Source: Metaphire vulgaris (Eukaryota; Annelida; Clitellata; Crassiclitellata; Megascolecidae). From it: a stretch of 64,000 nt of DNA. Numbering within the stretch: position 1 is the stretch's first letter; each line of letters begins with the position of its first letter. A program made the translations under genes and the position numbers. Location of the stretch: NCBI GenBank assembly GCA_018105865.1, contig CM030834.1, positions 24,371,900-24,435,899 on the forward strand. Direction: 5' to 3'. The notes below the pieces were generated by a model. The model did not search any database and was not told where the DNA came from. It saw only the letters and a list, made by a program, of their open reading frames with translations. This document shows positions 18,803-43,200 of the stretch, in pieces.

Positions 18803-20201
18803 CTGAGGTCACGTTCCCGGCCGCATTTATCACCCCCTCCCGGAAAAATTTGACGCCTAATTTTGGACACAAAAATCATAGGTCTGGCATCAATAGGTTC
18901 CATGACCGTAACAAATTATTCTGCTTCAATTTGCTCTTAATCCGACTGAATGAGCTTATTTTCAGCCGATAATTAATTAGCAACAAATGCAAATAAATAC
19001 AAATCTATGTCTCGCACCGAACAAAGATTAGGTTTAAAAATGTCATAACCCCCAAAATTCTGCCGACTCCCTACAAGAGATAGTGCCCTAATTTTTGACA
19101 AAACTTGATTAGCAGGTGCTCTTCACTGTTGTGGCATGTTTAGATTTCCCGCAATGTCCGAGATATATACAGTTGAGAACGTTTGATACTTAGACTAGAG
19201 CGAATCTAAATTTATGTTCTGCAATCATTCATTTTGCGAAATATTCTTATGATAATAATAAATTAATAATAATAATAATAATAATAATATATCAAGGTTT
19301 AAAGTGGTTCAGTAGGGACTGTCCTGTGCATGGAAAGTTGGAAACCACTGTTGGGCGACTTTCCAAAAGATCCGATTTCTAGAGATTGTCCGGTGAGTGG
19401 GCGGCAGTGACCTCTGTCCTGCCTCCGCCTAACGCTAAGCAAATAGGTCGATCAAACCAGTCTACTCTCTATAGGGAAGTTAGGGAACTCGCGTTGACCT
19501 ACTTAGGATAGGCCTACCTATTGACGATCGCTCGGTCGATTTCAATGCCATAAAATGTAAGACTCTTTGACAACCGGGATCTATCTATATCCCGACGTCG
19601 TGAAAGTCGTAACAACGACACAAATTACTCACGGCATAGAGCCATATAGACAGTGGCCAATGTCTCATACTAATTAAGCTGCACTAGTTTTGGTCTAAAT
19701 CTTCTCAAATAGAATTCTTTTAGATCATTTCTTACCGCCAAATGACGCCCGCTGAATTTATCGGAGGTTTATCTTTGCCGAAATTAATGGCGATTCATGT
19801 GACTTAGCTATTTCATCTGATCAACATAGAACTAATAATATTTGTTCCTATAGCATGTAACAGATGACTCAGAGACATCAGGCGATCTACATACTTACTC
19901 AGCCACTAACAGCACGACCCACTCGGAACGATGGGCCGCGGCCTAACGAACAGCGCCTGAAAAACATCGAAAACACAGTCCAATGTGACAGATCACCATT
20001 GCACGAGACCCCAATTAAGTGGTAACTTGGGGGAAATTCTGATGAGCAAATCATCCGCGAGCACTGATAAATATAGCAGCCGTAGGTTAGAACAGGGCAG
20101 CGGTGTTACTATGAGCACGGACGGAAGGCTGACGGCGGCCAAAGGCCCAGCTGCGCCTGGCCTAAACACCCGGGCCTGCTCTTCTCCTACATTCAATGCA
20201 C

Positions 20202-20368
<167 letters not shown>

Positions 20369-20752
20369 TTAGATTATATGAACAGTCGCTGCACTGCAAC
20401 GGTCATCATCAACCGAACAACGCTGTGCATGGTCCATGAACAGACTGGATCAGACTATTGGACTAACAAGGACCTTGACGAGGCAGGTGTAGAGAGAGGC
20501 AGAAGCAGAGGCGGGCGGCGCTAAAGAAATCGACGATAGGCGGCGTTTTAGACTTTATTTGCTGATCAAGAGGAAACCAGTTGAAGGCCTTTCGAAACAC
20601 GACATTGCTTAGGCCTAAAGATTAATCGTATAAAAACACGAATACTAGAAAACAGCTACAAACATGTAAATCTACGTTTCGTTTTAAATGAAAAAATGGT
20701 TAAGAGAGAATTTCAAAACGACGGTCGTTTGCCGCCCCTCCTCCATCATCCC

Positions 20753-20804
<52 letters not shown>

Positions 20805-21079
20805 AGTGTGTGTATGATGTGCTCAGAAACGAGAGTCAATTATAAAAACGCATTGACGTTCATGGACACCAGTAGAAATTTTTCCAGGGGGTGAAGCATT
20901 TTATTTTACCTGAAAGCACCAGTTAATTGGTTTTAAATGTAACTGCTAAGAAAGACGCAAACTGAACGCGCTGCCTTCATTCAGTCAAAGGAGATCGCCC
21001 TAATCACGTTCACAAAATAAAATCGCCAATCTTCTGTGTTTCTTGTATTATATGGTAATTAAGATTAAATAGTAATTTA

Positions 21080-21152
21080 TTAATTTTTAAATTATTTATA
21101 ATTCCAAGAGGTGCAGCTGCACCCTTGGAATTATAAATAATTTAAAAATTAA
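21080..21152. repeat. Near-perfect 73-bp palindrome (hairpin-capable)
   Basis: The left arm, starting ttaatttttaaatt, pairs with the right arm ending aatttaaaaattaa. The centre is GGTGCAGCTGCACC, and there is one single-base asymmetry beside the centre. It could be a fold-back element or a MITE. Confidence 0.8.
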
Positions 21153-21270
21153 TTAAAATTAAAATTCTACCCCTCCTGACATCCATTTCAGTGCTCAAAT
21201 CCTCCTGCATAAATTTAACTGATTAATCGGTGCTAAAAATAGCAAACGAACGATGGAACCCTTATATAGG

Positions 21271-21343
<73 letters not shown>

Positions 21344-21541
21344 ATAATCATTTTGTATACACGGAGAAGTACAAGCTGTCACTCAGCATTGAACTCCTCA
21401 ATAGAAACACCTTTGGCTGAGAATGTCTTAGAAACGATCCACTCCGGTTAAATCGAACATTGTCCGCTTCCAAACTATAAGTCTAGTAGCCTACTAGATT
21501 CTTCCTTTCAAAGTAAATCCAGAATTGATGCGGAACTAAGT

Positions 21542-21598
<57 letters not shown>

Positions 21599-22234
21599 GT
21601 GTAAAACCAGTTTATACGAATTTTTCTCAAAACATTTTGAAATGATTAGCGATTTTATCTTATTATTCAATGTTTCCTGTCTACCGATTATGTAAGTTGC
21701 TTGCCCTTTAGCTGGCCGAGGTGTCTTATACCAGCGGTAGGTTTCGTCTTACCTCTTTAGCCTATCAGAACAATAGGCCAACAGCAGAGACAGAATTCGC
21801 TATCTTTGTATCCTTGTTATTCCAGAAAGAACGGGGTTCGTTGATTGACCGATTGTCAGCTTATAAGACATCCTACAGCAAAACTTCGACGGAAGCAAAT
21901 CCAACGGTCGAAATGTAAGAAAAACTGAGAAAGAAAGAAAGAGAGAAAAAGAGTACTTTGACGGACGAAGACAGTGTCTTCCTCGGCGATCAACAGATGT
22001 CACCAGCTCAGTCGTTTCGTCGTCCGCAGTTGACTTCGGTCGTCGTCGTCGTCGTCGTCGTCGTCATCACTTGTGATCAGCGCATAATTTACGATGATAG
22101 CGCCTGAAGGGTCTTCAGATGGCAATCGGAGATCGCCCTGTTCACCCTTGGACCGGACGCCCTATAAGGCTCTCGGCTGAGGAGAACCTGTCTACACACG
22201 GCCTCTGACTATCGCTACACTGTGCAGTCCTCAG

Positions 22235-22270
<36 letters not shown>

Positions 22271-22936
22271 GTGGGGTGGGGGGGGGAGGAGAGAGCAGAT
22301 AAGATGCTTGTTATCGCACCAGTAGAACAGCCTTTGAACGCTTATCGCACAAAGAGAATTTACTTAATATGCAACTGACGGAGAGAAAAATAATGTCTTC
22401 TCTGCATGATGTGACCTCGAATCTTGGCGTTGTTTCAATTGCCATCAACAGCTTCGAGGCCCGAGATAAGTCTGTCGATAAGTTAAAAACAATCACTGGT
22501 CGAAGCAATGACCTTGACACTTGCTCGAAATGCTTTCAGTGAAAACGCACTGCACTAAATGCCGCCGCCGCCGTTGCTGCTGCTGCTGCTGCTGCTCGCC
22601 ATCAGTAATTGGGTTCGCTGACACTATGCCAATGGCAGAGGCACATTGAAGTATAGGTCCCTTTGAATAAACGGTGTCTCTAGTTAAGCGCATAAAAACT
22701 AATCAATATGCGTCACGCTTAACTCTTAATAAGTCACGTGATCGTTAAGAAAATGGCGGAATCAGATCCGGTTAAAAGTACGATTCTTATGCGTTCAAGA
22801 AGGTTTTCGTAGTTCAATGCACTGTTCCTATGTAACAGCCAGAGGCGCATTGGCTATAGGCCTATAGCCTACAGAGCACAGAGCATCGAAAATGCCCAGG
22901 ATACCTTGAGCGCAATTAAACTTTATGGACACCTAA

Positions 22937-22999
<63 letters not shown>

Positions 23000-23873
23000 T
23001 AATTACTGTTTTCGTAACATGTTTTAGTAACATTTCATAAGACAATAGTATAATCTCCAGGGCCCTATTTAACATCCAGCATGCCACTGGCAACAGCTAC
23101 GCCCAGAGGACTCCAGGGCAACGGAAACTCAAAGTGAAAATACAAACTAAACAACATTTCGAAGACAAAGACAGTCGCTCGCCTGATTCGAGTCGAATGT
23201 TGTATGCTACGACGGAAGATTATCCCAAAGCAAAGAATCCATCCAGCATCCAATTAATAATTATCCAATATCCAAGAGATGATATCGTTGGCGGCTGAGC
23301 ATTCGTCTTATTCTCCGGCAGAGTCCTGCCGTGGTGCAGTCTAAAACCAGCTGCGTAGGATCTCAAGGTGTATCACCCAGGAGGGCCTCTGCACTGGAGT
23401 TTGGGGGGGGGGCTGAGGCATGTATAGGGGAGGAGACGGGCGGTTGGTCCATGCAGAGCCAAAGTCCCGGGATAGTCTAAACGTTTCCCCGCCGAGGTTT
23501 CCCACAATGCTTTGCGGCCTGTTTGCGTTCTCTTTCGATCGCCGGTGAGTGAATTTTTACGGTTTAGTTTCATCGAACGGCGTTTCAACTCTGAAGCGAC
23601 CGTTCTTCAATTCAGACGAACTTTGGAACGCAAATGCTAATGAACACTGACTGCGCAGATAAATCGCTTATAATCTCGTTTGACACGACAGAAGCAGCAA
23701 CAGTTGCAGTGCGTCTATAAGATGCTCGCTGATTCATGATCGGTCTGATTATTTATTGAATATTTTGCTTTACAATAGATTCAGAAACAAAATGGAAACT
23801 AATTCAGGAAATTTCGCTTTGGATCCAAATTCAATCTAACATACTTGACGTCGGCATCAAGAGTATTTTCACT

Positions 23874-23912
<39 letters not shown>

Positions 23913-24239
23913 TATATATATAATGTGTTTTTGTGTATAGGACCTAAACAATATATATATATGCATATTGCATAAGTTTTTTAATATCTTGCATAGACGT
24001 AAAATCAAAACCTACCCAAATATTAAACTCTAAATGCGCCTATGCCTAGACCTAGGCTCAAATTCAGAGGCTGATGCCATAGGAGATAGACTCAAAGGCT
24101 CCCAGGAAGCACAAGATATTATACGCCAAAACAGAGACAGTAAACTGTAAATATTTCTAATTAAAGTCAAATTCTGATAATTGAAGTGTGTGATCTCACT
24201 TGTCTAACAGAAATCTGCCGAAGACGCTTCATTCGCTAG

Positions 24240-24647
24240 ATGGCGTCGACCAGGCGGACTAGACGACGCGTTGATTCGCTAGGTGTCGCCACCAACACTC
24301 GACTGCAATTGCATCCGGACGACGAAGAAAGGCTCTACTACGCCATCGACTTCGACGAAACCGTATTGCTTCGAATGCTGATTGAAAGTGGGGGCATAGA
24401 CCCCAGTTCCCACTTCCCTGGGCATCTGGGCAAGAGTGCGTTGCAGCTGTGCTGTGAAAAGGGGCGCTTGGAATGCGCCCGAATACTTCTGGACGCGGGG
24501 GCGAACACCAGCGCCAGGGACGATTGGTTCCACACGGCCCTTGTGTCGAGCGTCAGCACAGGGAGACGAGACATGGTCAGACTACTGCTCAGTGCAGGAT
24601 GCAACACGGAAATACAAGACAAGTAAGTAAGCAGAACACCGTCAATT

Positions 24648-24700
<53 letters not shown>

Positions 24701-26482
24701 GTTACAGTGCGTTGTAAAAAAATGCTTATCAATACTTTGTTGTATTTGGCGGTGGTGGTGAAGTGAAGGCCGATGACGAGAGATGATTTTGATATTTGTG
24801 TTTGATTGTAGATTTGGTAAGACAGCGGTGCATTACGCTGTCAACGACTGTGAGACTGGTTCTCTGGCAGAACTGATCGAAGCGTCGGCCAATGTCAATG
24901 CACAGGACTTCACTGGCATGGCACCAGTCTGGCTGGCGGCCGAGTCAGACGGAAGGAGGAGTACATGAGGATGCTGATCAACGCAAACTGTGACGTCAAC
25001 GTCAAGGACAAACGGGAGAAGAGAACACCTTTGCAGGTGAGGACAGATATGACGTAATCCTTCTTCGTTTCTTATTGGTCGTCCATCTGCCTCTTGTAGC
25101 GCTGATCTTGCTGTCCTTTGTTATAAGGTCGCCATCTTGAAAGCGAATGCAAGCGTCGTTGATTACGTTCGGCTTCTTCTTGAGGCCGGAGCGGACACTG
25201 ACGTCATCGACCTCCTTGGTATGTCTCCGATGACGTGTCTCGTTCACAGGATATCCCCGTCGAAATCTCGCGGCGAAGTCCACCAGGTCAGAGGTCAATA
25301 TCTCGAGGTCGGTCGTCTGCTCCTGGACGCCGGATATGACGTCAACTATACGTCATCGGCACATTATTCGTTTCAGTTTCACGGAACGTCGTTGAAGATG
25401 GCGGCCGAACGCGGCGTTGTGCCTTTGGTCGAAATGCTGCTGGACTACGGAGCAGATCCCGATGCATGTGGTGGGTCTAAGATATACAGGCCTCGAAGAA
25501 GAGACTTACTTCAACTTCTATAGCGCCACTGTCGTAAAATTACCCCCCCCATTAGAAGCATGGAGGTTCGGCGAAATCGTAGCTCTCTCTCTCTCTCTCT
25601 GTCTCTCTGTCTCTCTGTCTGTATCTCTGTCTCTCTGTCTCTGTCTCTGTCTCTGTCTCTGTCTCTGTCTCTGTCTCTGAACTTCTGAAGAAGTGTCTCT
25701 CTGTCTGTCTGTCTCTGACATACTGTCTCTCAAAGTCTCTCTCTCTCTCTCTCTACTCTCTCTTTCTCTCTCTCTCTCTCTCTTCTCTGAAGAAGTCACG
25801 CTCAAAGTGAGGCTCATGAATACTATAGTTTCGACCGTGCATTCTTGTGCCGTGTGAAACGGAATAGCAATAGGCCTATAGTTGCACTCTGATTATTACC
25901 TTGGTTATCGTGATCGTTGACATGGAGAAGGGTGGTAGAGGGTGGTAGAGGGGTAGAGGGTGGTAGAGGGTGGTAGGTGTTTGTTCTGAAATGCATTCGA
26001 GATCCTATTTTTGGGTTGAATTTCAGACGACAAGAACGCCACTGCCATTGCACGTGGCCGTCTGCAACGACTTCATCGACATCGGACACCTGTTGATTCG
26101 CTCGAACTGCGCTCTCGACAGAGCAGCGGAAGTGACGTTCTTCGATCACGTGATCAAATCGGTCACGCCGCTTGGATGCGCCGTCATCTTGGCTCGCGTC
26201 CAATTTTTCGATTTGCTCTTGAGAAGCGGATGTGACGTCAGAGACGAACCGATTGCCTTGCATGACCTCATGACGCTGTCACGTGACGTGAGAGGCGGTC
26301 CTTCTGGAGACAAGGAGTTTGACGAACGAGTGAGGTCCTTCTTCGAGAATCCTTCTCGGTTGGAGGACTTGTGTCGTTCGTTGGCCAGGAGACTGATCGG
26401 TCGCAATATCGGAAGAAAGGTCCTGAGCATGGATCTACCCATCGGAGTCAAAAACAATCTGATGCTCTCCAATATTCTCTGA
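24240..26482 (+). CDS. Ankyrin-repeat protein with C-terminal SOCS box (ASB-like), with two apparent frame breaks
   Basis: Predicted substrate receptor of a Cullin-5/Elongin BC ubiquitin ligase. Exons: 24240-24622, 24812-25036, 25128 to about 25474, and about 26035-26482. Ankyrin repeats fill most of the protein: GKSALQLCCEKGRLECARIL, LLDAGANTSARD, GKTAVHYAVND, VDYVRLLLEAGADTDVIDLL, LEVGRLLLDAGYDVNY and VEMLLDYGADPDAC. The last about 40 residues look like a SOCS box (SRLEDLCRSLARRLIG, then LPIGVKNNLML). Two problems appear. In exon 2 the frame stops at ACATGA (24964-24969) while the ankyrin sequence continues one frame over (EYMRMLINANCDVNV), as if one base were missing near 24948-24960. At exon 4 the strong acceptor (tttcag, 26021-26026) gives DDKN in one frame, but the domain continues in another (TPLPLHVAV), as if one base were surplus; an acceptor after acaag (26034) would rescue this. 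It could be a real gene with assembly errors or a decaying copy. Confidence 0.75.
25579..25799. repeat. (TC)n/(TCTG)n imperfect microsatellite
   Basis: Pyrimidine-rich CT/CTGT array in the last intron of the ankyrin/SOCS gene. Confidence 0.9.
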
Positions 26483-27429
26483 TGAAATAATTGCACGAAA
26501 TAGACAGTTGAGAGAATCGAACTCTAATCGGATTCGATTTTGAGAGTTTTCTTACCAGACGAATTCAATCATCGCTAGTTATTTGCTTATTTTCGCCTTT
26601 TAAAAATTCCTGACGCTTTAGTATGGACATCAGCGCTGCTAGCTAGAGGGAGAGAGGAGAAAGAGGGAGGTGGAGAGAGAGAAAAAAAATCAATGATCCC
26701 CCTTTTACGAAGCCACCGGACTCTCTCTATAGAGTGGTCAGTTGAATATCTGGAGCGCGTTCCTTCGACTGACGACAGAACGACAGTTGCATTTCCATTC
26801 GCCAGATGGCCATCAGCGTCAGATTTGCGGCATCTGTCGCTGACTTCCAAAGCATCGTAATTAAGCTCTGATAACGGAATTGCATAGAATTCACAATACA
26901 CCAAAGCTAAAAAATGCAAACATTGCAAAACTACCATTATCACTGAAACAGATTTTTTCGAGTGAGTTTTGTGACTCATTTGCAGTATCATCCGGCGCCC
27001 GTGGACTGCGCCGGTCCTGAAAGCGAATTATCAATGCACGTCACAGCCGAGGCTGAATCTCATATTAAGCCATCATCAGCCGCACAGCTGGACGGCGCTG
27101 AATGCCCAGATGCACCGTCGACCAGTCAATCTCTCGGACAATCCATGCATTCCGAGAGAACACGAGCACGTGACCAACTCGACGCGTCGAGGCATTGCAC
27201 ATAAACGCATCGGTCGTCTGGACACTCCGCTGTGCGCATGACAGTGGGGCGGCGTCATGTAGACTGTCATGCCCCTCTCCTCCTCCTCCTCCGCGAAGAT
27301 ATTTGGTTGACTGGAGCGACTGAGGACGGGGTGGCATCGGAGCCTCCGAAGTAGTCTCGCAGCTGCCTCTGGAAATGAGAGAAATCGGTCGCCTGGATGA
27401 CTGCTACTGCTGCCGAGACTGCTGATGCC
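26483..27429. other. Intergenic region between the ASB-like gene and nAChR-A
   Basis: Presumed 3' untranslated region of the ASB-like gene and promoter/5' untranslated region of nAChR-A. No convincing extra gene was found; the open frames are short and lack domain features. Confidence 0.5.
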
Positions 27430-39233
<11,804 letters not shown>

Positions 39234-40237
39234 CACGAACATGCATGGCGACGCCCACGATTTACTTATAGGCAACGATAAAGAGATGGATGGAGACAGT
39301 CAGAGAAACAGAGACAGAGATAGAGACAGAAACGTTATCTTTCGTCGACGACATTTAGGCGAACTGAATGAAAACATTTATACCAAGGACTGACATAATT
39401 GAATTCATAGTTAATGCAGAAGTGTAGATCTAGCCTATTTATATCGCAACAGCATCCGGCACGCGACAGACCTGGTGTTGATGGAAAAATGGAAAAAAAC
39501 ATTTTTTCTTTTTTGGTGGGATTAGTTGGGCATGCTTAAGCCTACCCTAGCCATTAGTAAAATCCGCCTATGATAATAACACTCACATATAGACATATAG
39601 TTCACTTCAGTCATCAAAACCTGTCTACCTTAGATCACTACCCTCAGCCTCCTCGACCCACACGTTCATCATCTTACCTCACTCTGTCACGCCGCTGAAT
39701 CAGTCATCTCTGGAAATTTGCAACTGTGCCTTCTCATACGCTGCACCTGAACTTTGGAACTCGATCCCAGCTTTCCTCCGCAGACTTGGACACTTTAAAA
39801 CAATAAAATCTGAATCCTCTTTTCTTATAATTCCCGCATTATCTCCTCAAGTCTTCATGTCTGCCGCTTAAATCCTTCCTTTTTTGAAAATCATTTCCTC
39901 CATAGCTGTAACAATCTAGCCTCACTGCCCTTCTGATGTTGACTAATTCCTGCTGATCATATACCTTTTCCATAGCTATTCTAAAAAGGGCTGAGCGACT
40001 AAGAATAAGCAACTACTGCTGTGCTGCCCCCAAGGCGCTATAGAAAGCCACGAGATCTTACTATAAAAAAATCTACGAGATTTTACTTACTTACTTATTG
40101 ACCATAGATTTAAGTATTAATTTCTATGTTATCGATTGACATTAATTTTTTAGTATTTTTCCATTAAGTCATTTTATTAATAGTATTGGAAAGTCGTGAT
40201 TCTGAGTAATTGATTTGATCGGTAGTTTTGGAATGGA
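39234..40237. other. Intergenic region between nAChR-A and SLC9A8
   Basis: nAChR-A 3' untranslated region, the LINE 3' fragment at 39640-40108, and the SLC9A8 promoter side. No extra gene was seen. Confidence 0.6.
39640..40108 (+). mobile_element. LINE 3' end: RT C-terminus plus 3' tail
   Basis: One frame reads CAFSYAAPELWNSIPAFLRR, followed by FKTIKSESS, a LINE RT C-terminal signature. After it come about 200 bp of 3' untranslated region ending with ggcgctatagaaagccacgag and a (TTAC)n tail. This links the short tail repeats elsewhere to the LINE. Confidence 0.75.
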
Positions 40238-43200
40238 ATGACGATGAATGTTTTCGGAGGACGAGGTGTCAGCGGCGGCAGGGGACTCTCCCCAGCGCTG
40301 AAGGCGTGGTCGGTGGCGATGGTAGTGGTCGTGGTGATCGTGGCATGGATCGGTTCCAGCGCTGGACTTCAGGAACCTGGTCCTGGCCCTCCATCGCTTC
40401 TTCCGGCGGCACAGGGTCAGCCGCCGGCGATCGACGTTAACGGACGGCGTCCAGGCGGCGCCGACAGCAATGTCACGTACATGATTTTATATTATTGGTG
40501 GAACATTTTTAGCGCCATATTTCAATGCTCACCGCGTTTGCGTGGTTGAATGGCTATTATCTTTACGTTTGAACTCAACAGTCAACAGTGACAGCATGAA
40601 AGCTTAGATTGTTTGCCTGATAGATTTTTTTATAATTTCTTGTATTTAGGTTTTTCTTATTAGAGGACTCATAATTCACTGCTGAAGTCAAAACTGCACT
40701 TTTAGAGTGCATTATAATTATGTTTAAATTTGTGATAATTTTGTTGATCACACTTCTATGGTGAGCTCCGTTTAATTCAAACATATTTGATTCTTTAAAT
40801 TGCGGTTGATAATGGCAAAGTGGATGGCAGGTGTAAATGTAGAATTAGAGCTTTAATTCATGTTTAGGCTTCAATTGGTTCGTCTCATTTTATTTATAAT
40901 TTTATTTATATCATTTTATTTATATGAAAAATTGTACAGGGAGCTCGCTGGCAACATGAGTTTTGTTAACTTCACAACAAGTTACACGACAACGGAGAAG
41001 ACGACGACAAAGCCTCTTTGTGAGCAGTTGTCAGGGAAAGGAGAGTCCGAAGTAGAACGACATTACAGTTTGACAATATTTTTCATCCTTTTCGTTATTG
41101 GTTAGTAAACTAAGCTAAACCAGACAGTTTACAAAATTTAGACGCTTTGTTTACTTCTATTTTAAGACTTATATTAAGGCATGCATTGAGAGAAGTGGGT
41201 ATTTTTGTGTGCGTCCTTTGTAGAGCTGTGCCGATCGATTGCTCATTTTGCCGACTGTTCTGATTACCGATTGTTCAGATTGTTAGACAGCCAATTGTTT
41301 TGCTGATACCAATTAATTATCTGTCTAGTTCTCCAAATCAGGCGTTTTTGATGATCATGCAATCAGATATGCCATAAAGATGCAGCGTAAAAGCACTTGT
41401 CTTCCATATGCAGATGCAATTCAAGGTTTGCCAAGAGCAGTGCTTCCCAAATTTTTTCCAGCCATGGCACACTATCCAAGAAACATACAGTCAACAGCAC
41501 AGTGCAGCCAAAATGCACGCGTTTAATTTTTTTATATCTAATAATCGGTCCGATTATGATTGTTACCGATTAATCAGCACAGCTCTAGTCTGTAACATAT
41601 TTGAAGATTGATTATCCTCTTATTATGGATTTGCAATTTGTGATTAATTTACGATGGCTGTAATTCACATAAAATATAAACTATTTATTTTAGTAATGTA
41701 TTGTTCAGATTTGTGAAATAATATTATAGAGAATTGTGTTCTTTTATAATTCTCGTAATGCTGTCCGTGGTCTTGATATTCGTCTCTTTCAGTGGAATGA
41801 TTGTGTTTGCAGCGCTTGGGATAATGGTCGTTCATCTCCTCATCCAGACGCGGTTTCATTATTTACCTGAAAGTGTTGCCGTTGTTATCGTTGGTAACCA
41901 TTTGTTTCTATTTTATGACTTCTGTTTTCATTGTAGTTCTTATGTTGTCAAGTGAGTCTATACCTGAGTGCAGGTGGTTAAATTGTGGCTATGACTCAAC
42001 ATTTCTCAAATTCTTTTAATGAGTGCACGAAAGGTGAGGCTTAGTGGAAAAGATAGGGATGGTCCCATGCATTCACCATTAAACTACAAGGGTTTGCCAC
42101 TCCTTTCTCAGAATCGACATTTTACCTTTGCATATTCATGCTACCACTCATTTATCTTTACCTAGATGATGAAAGGCTATCTTCTTAATGTTGCCAGTCC
42201 CAGATAATCGCAGAATAGTCATGGCCACTGTCAACTTCTGCTAATGCCGCCTCCATCAAGAGTGGAGATGACAAAAAGAGGATTTGACTGTCTGCATATT
42301 TTATCCCTCTAGTTGGTTGTCTTTGCTTTACTTTAGGAGCATTGGTTGGGCTTATATTGAAGCTGTTGGATCATTACGATGTGGCTGATTGGAAAGTGAG
42401 TTTTTCTTTGCTACCTCGTTTCTTTATTATTTTGCCAAATGAACTACTTTAGTCTGTTAATATTCTGGATTGATTTTAAATAGGTTGACTTCTGCTTAAT
42501 GAACTGATTCTCTGTTCAGCTTAAATTTGATTCAAAGGAAGTAGAGATTAAAATATTTGCTTTGCATTGTTCAGTAAAGAATTTAAATTTGCACACGTTT
42601 AAGGGACATGGTGGGGTAGTGGTAGGATTTTTGCCATGCAGTCAGAATGTAGCAGGTCTGACCCAAGTCACTGTGTAGTGAACTTTGGGCTAGCTGTTCA
42701 TCGCTGATTGTCCCTGAGCAAGGCAATGGGAAACTGACCAGTTCTTATTTGTCTCAATCAGTTTATTCATATTCAATTGTGTTTTTTTTTCTTAGACTGA
42801 AGAAAGCTTTCCTCCCACAATGTTTTTTCTTGTTCTTCTTCCTCCAATCATTTTTGAGTCTGGATACAATCTACACAAAGTGAATCCATGAGTTTATGCT
42901 TCTCACTGAATCTCTCTTAGACTTTTGTGTTACATTTTATTCACCTAGTCATCATTGCCTGCAAACTATTTTAGACTGTTAAATCATAAATATTTGAAAT
43001 AAATCTTTTGATTGTCCTGGATTATAAATGTGGTGATTTTTGTCTTATGATCTGCTTTTTGATTTCTGAACTTTTTATATTTTGTTTGTTGCCAGGGTAA
43101 TTTCTTTCAGAATCTTGGCACCATTCTTGTTTTCGCCATATTTGGAACAACTATATCAGCTCTCGTAGTGGGGGGCGGTGTCTATCTGCTGGGAATGGTA

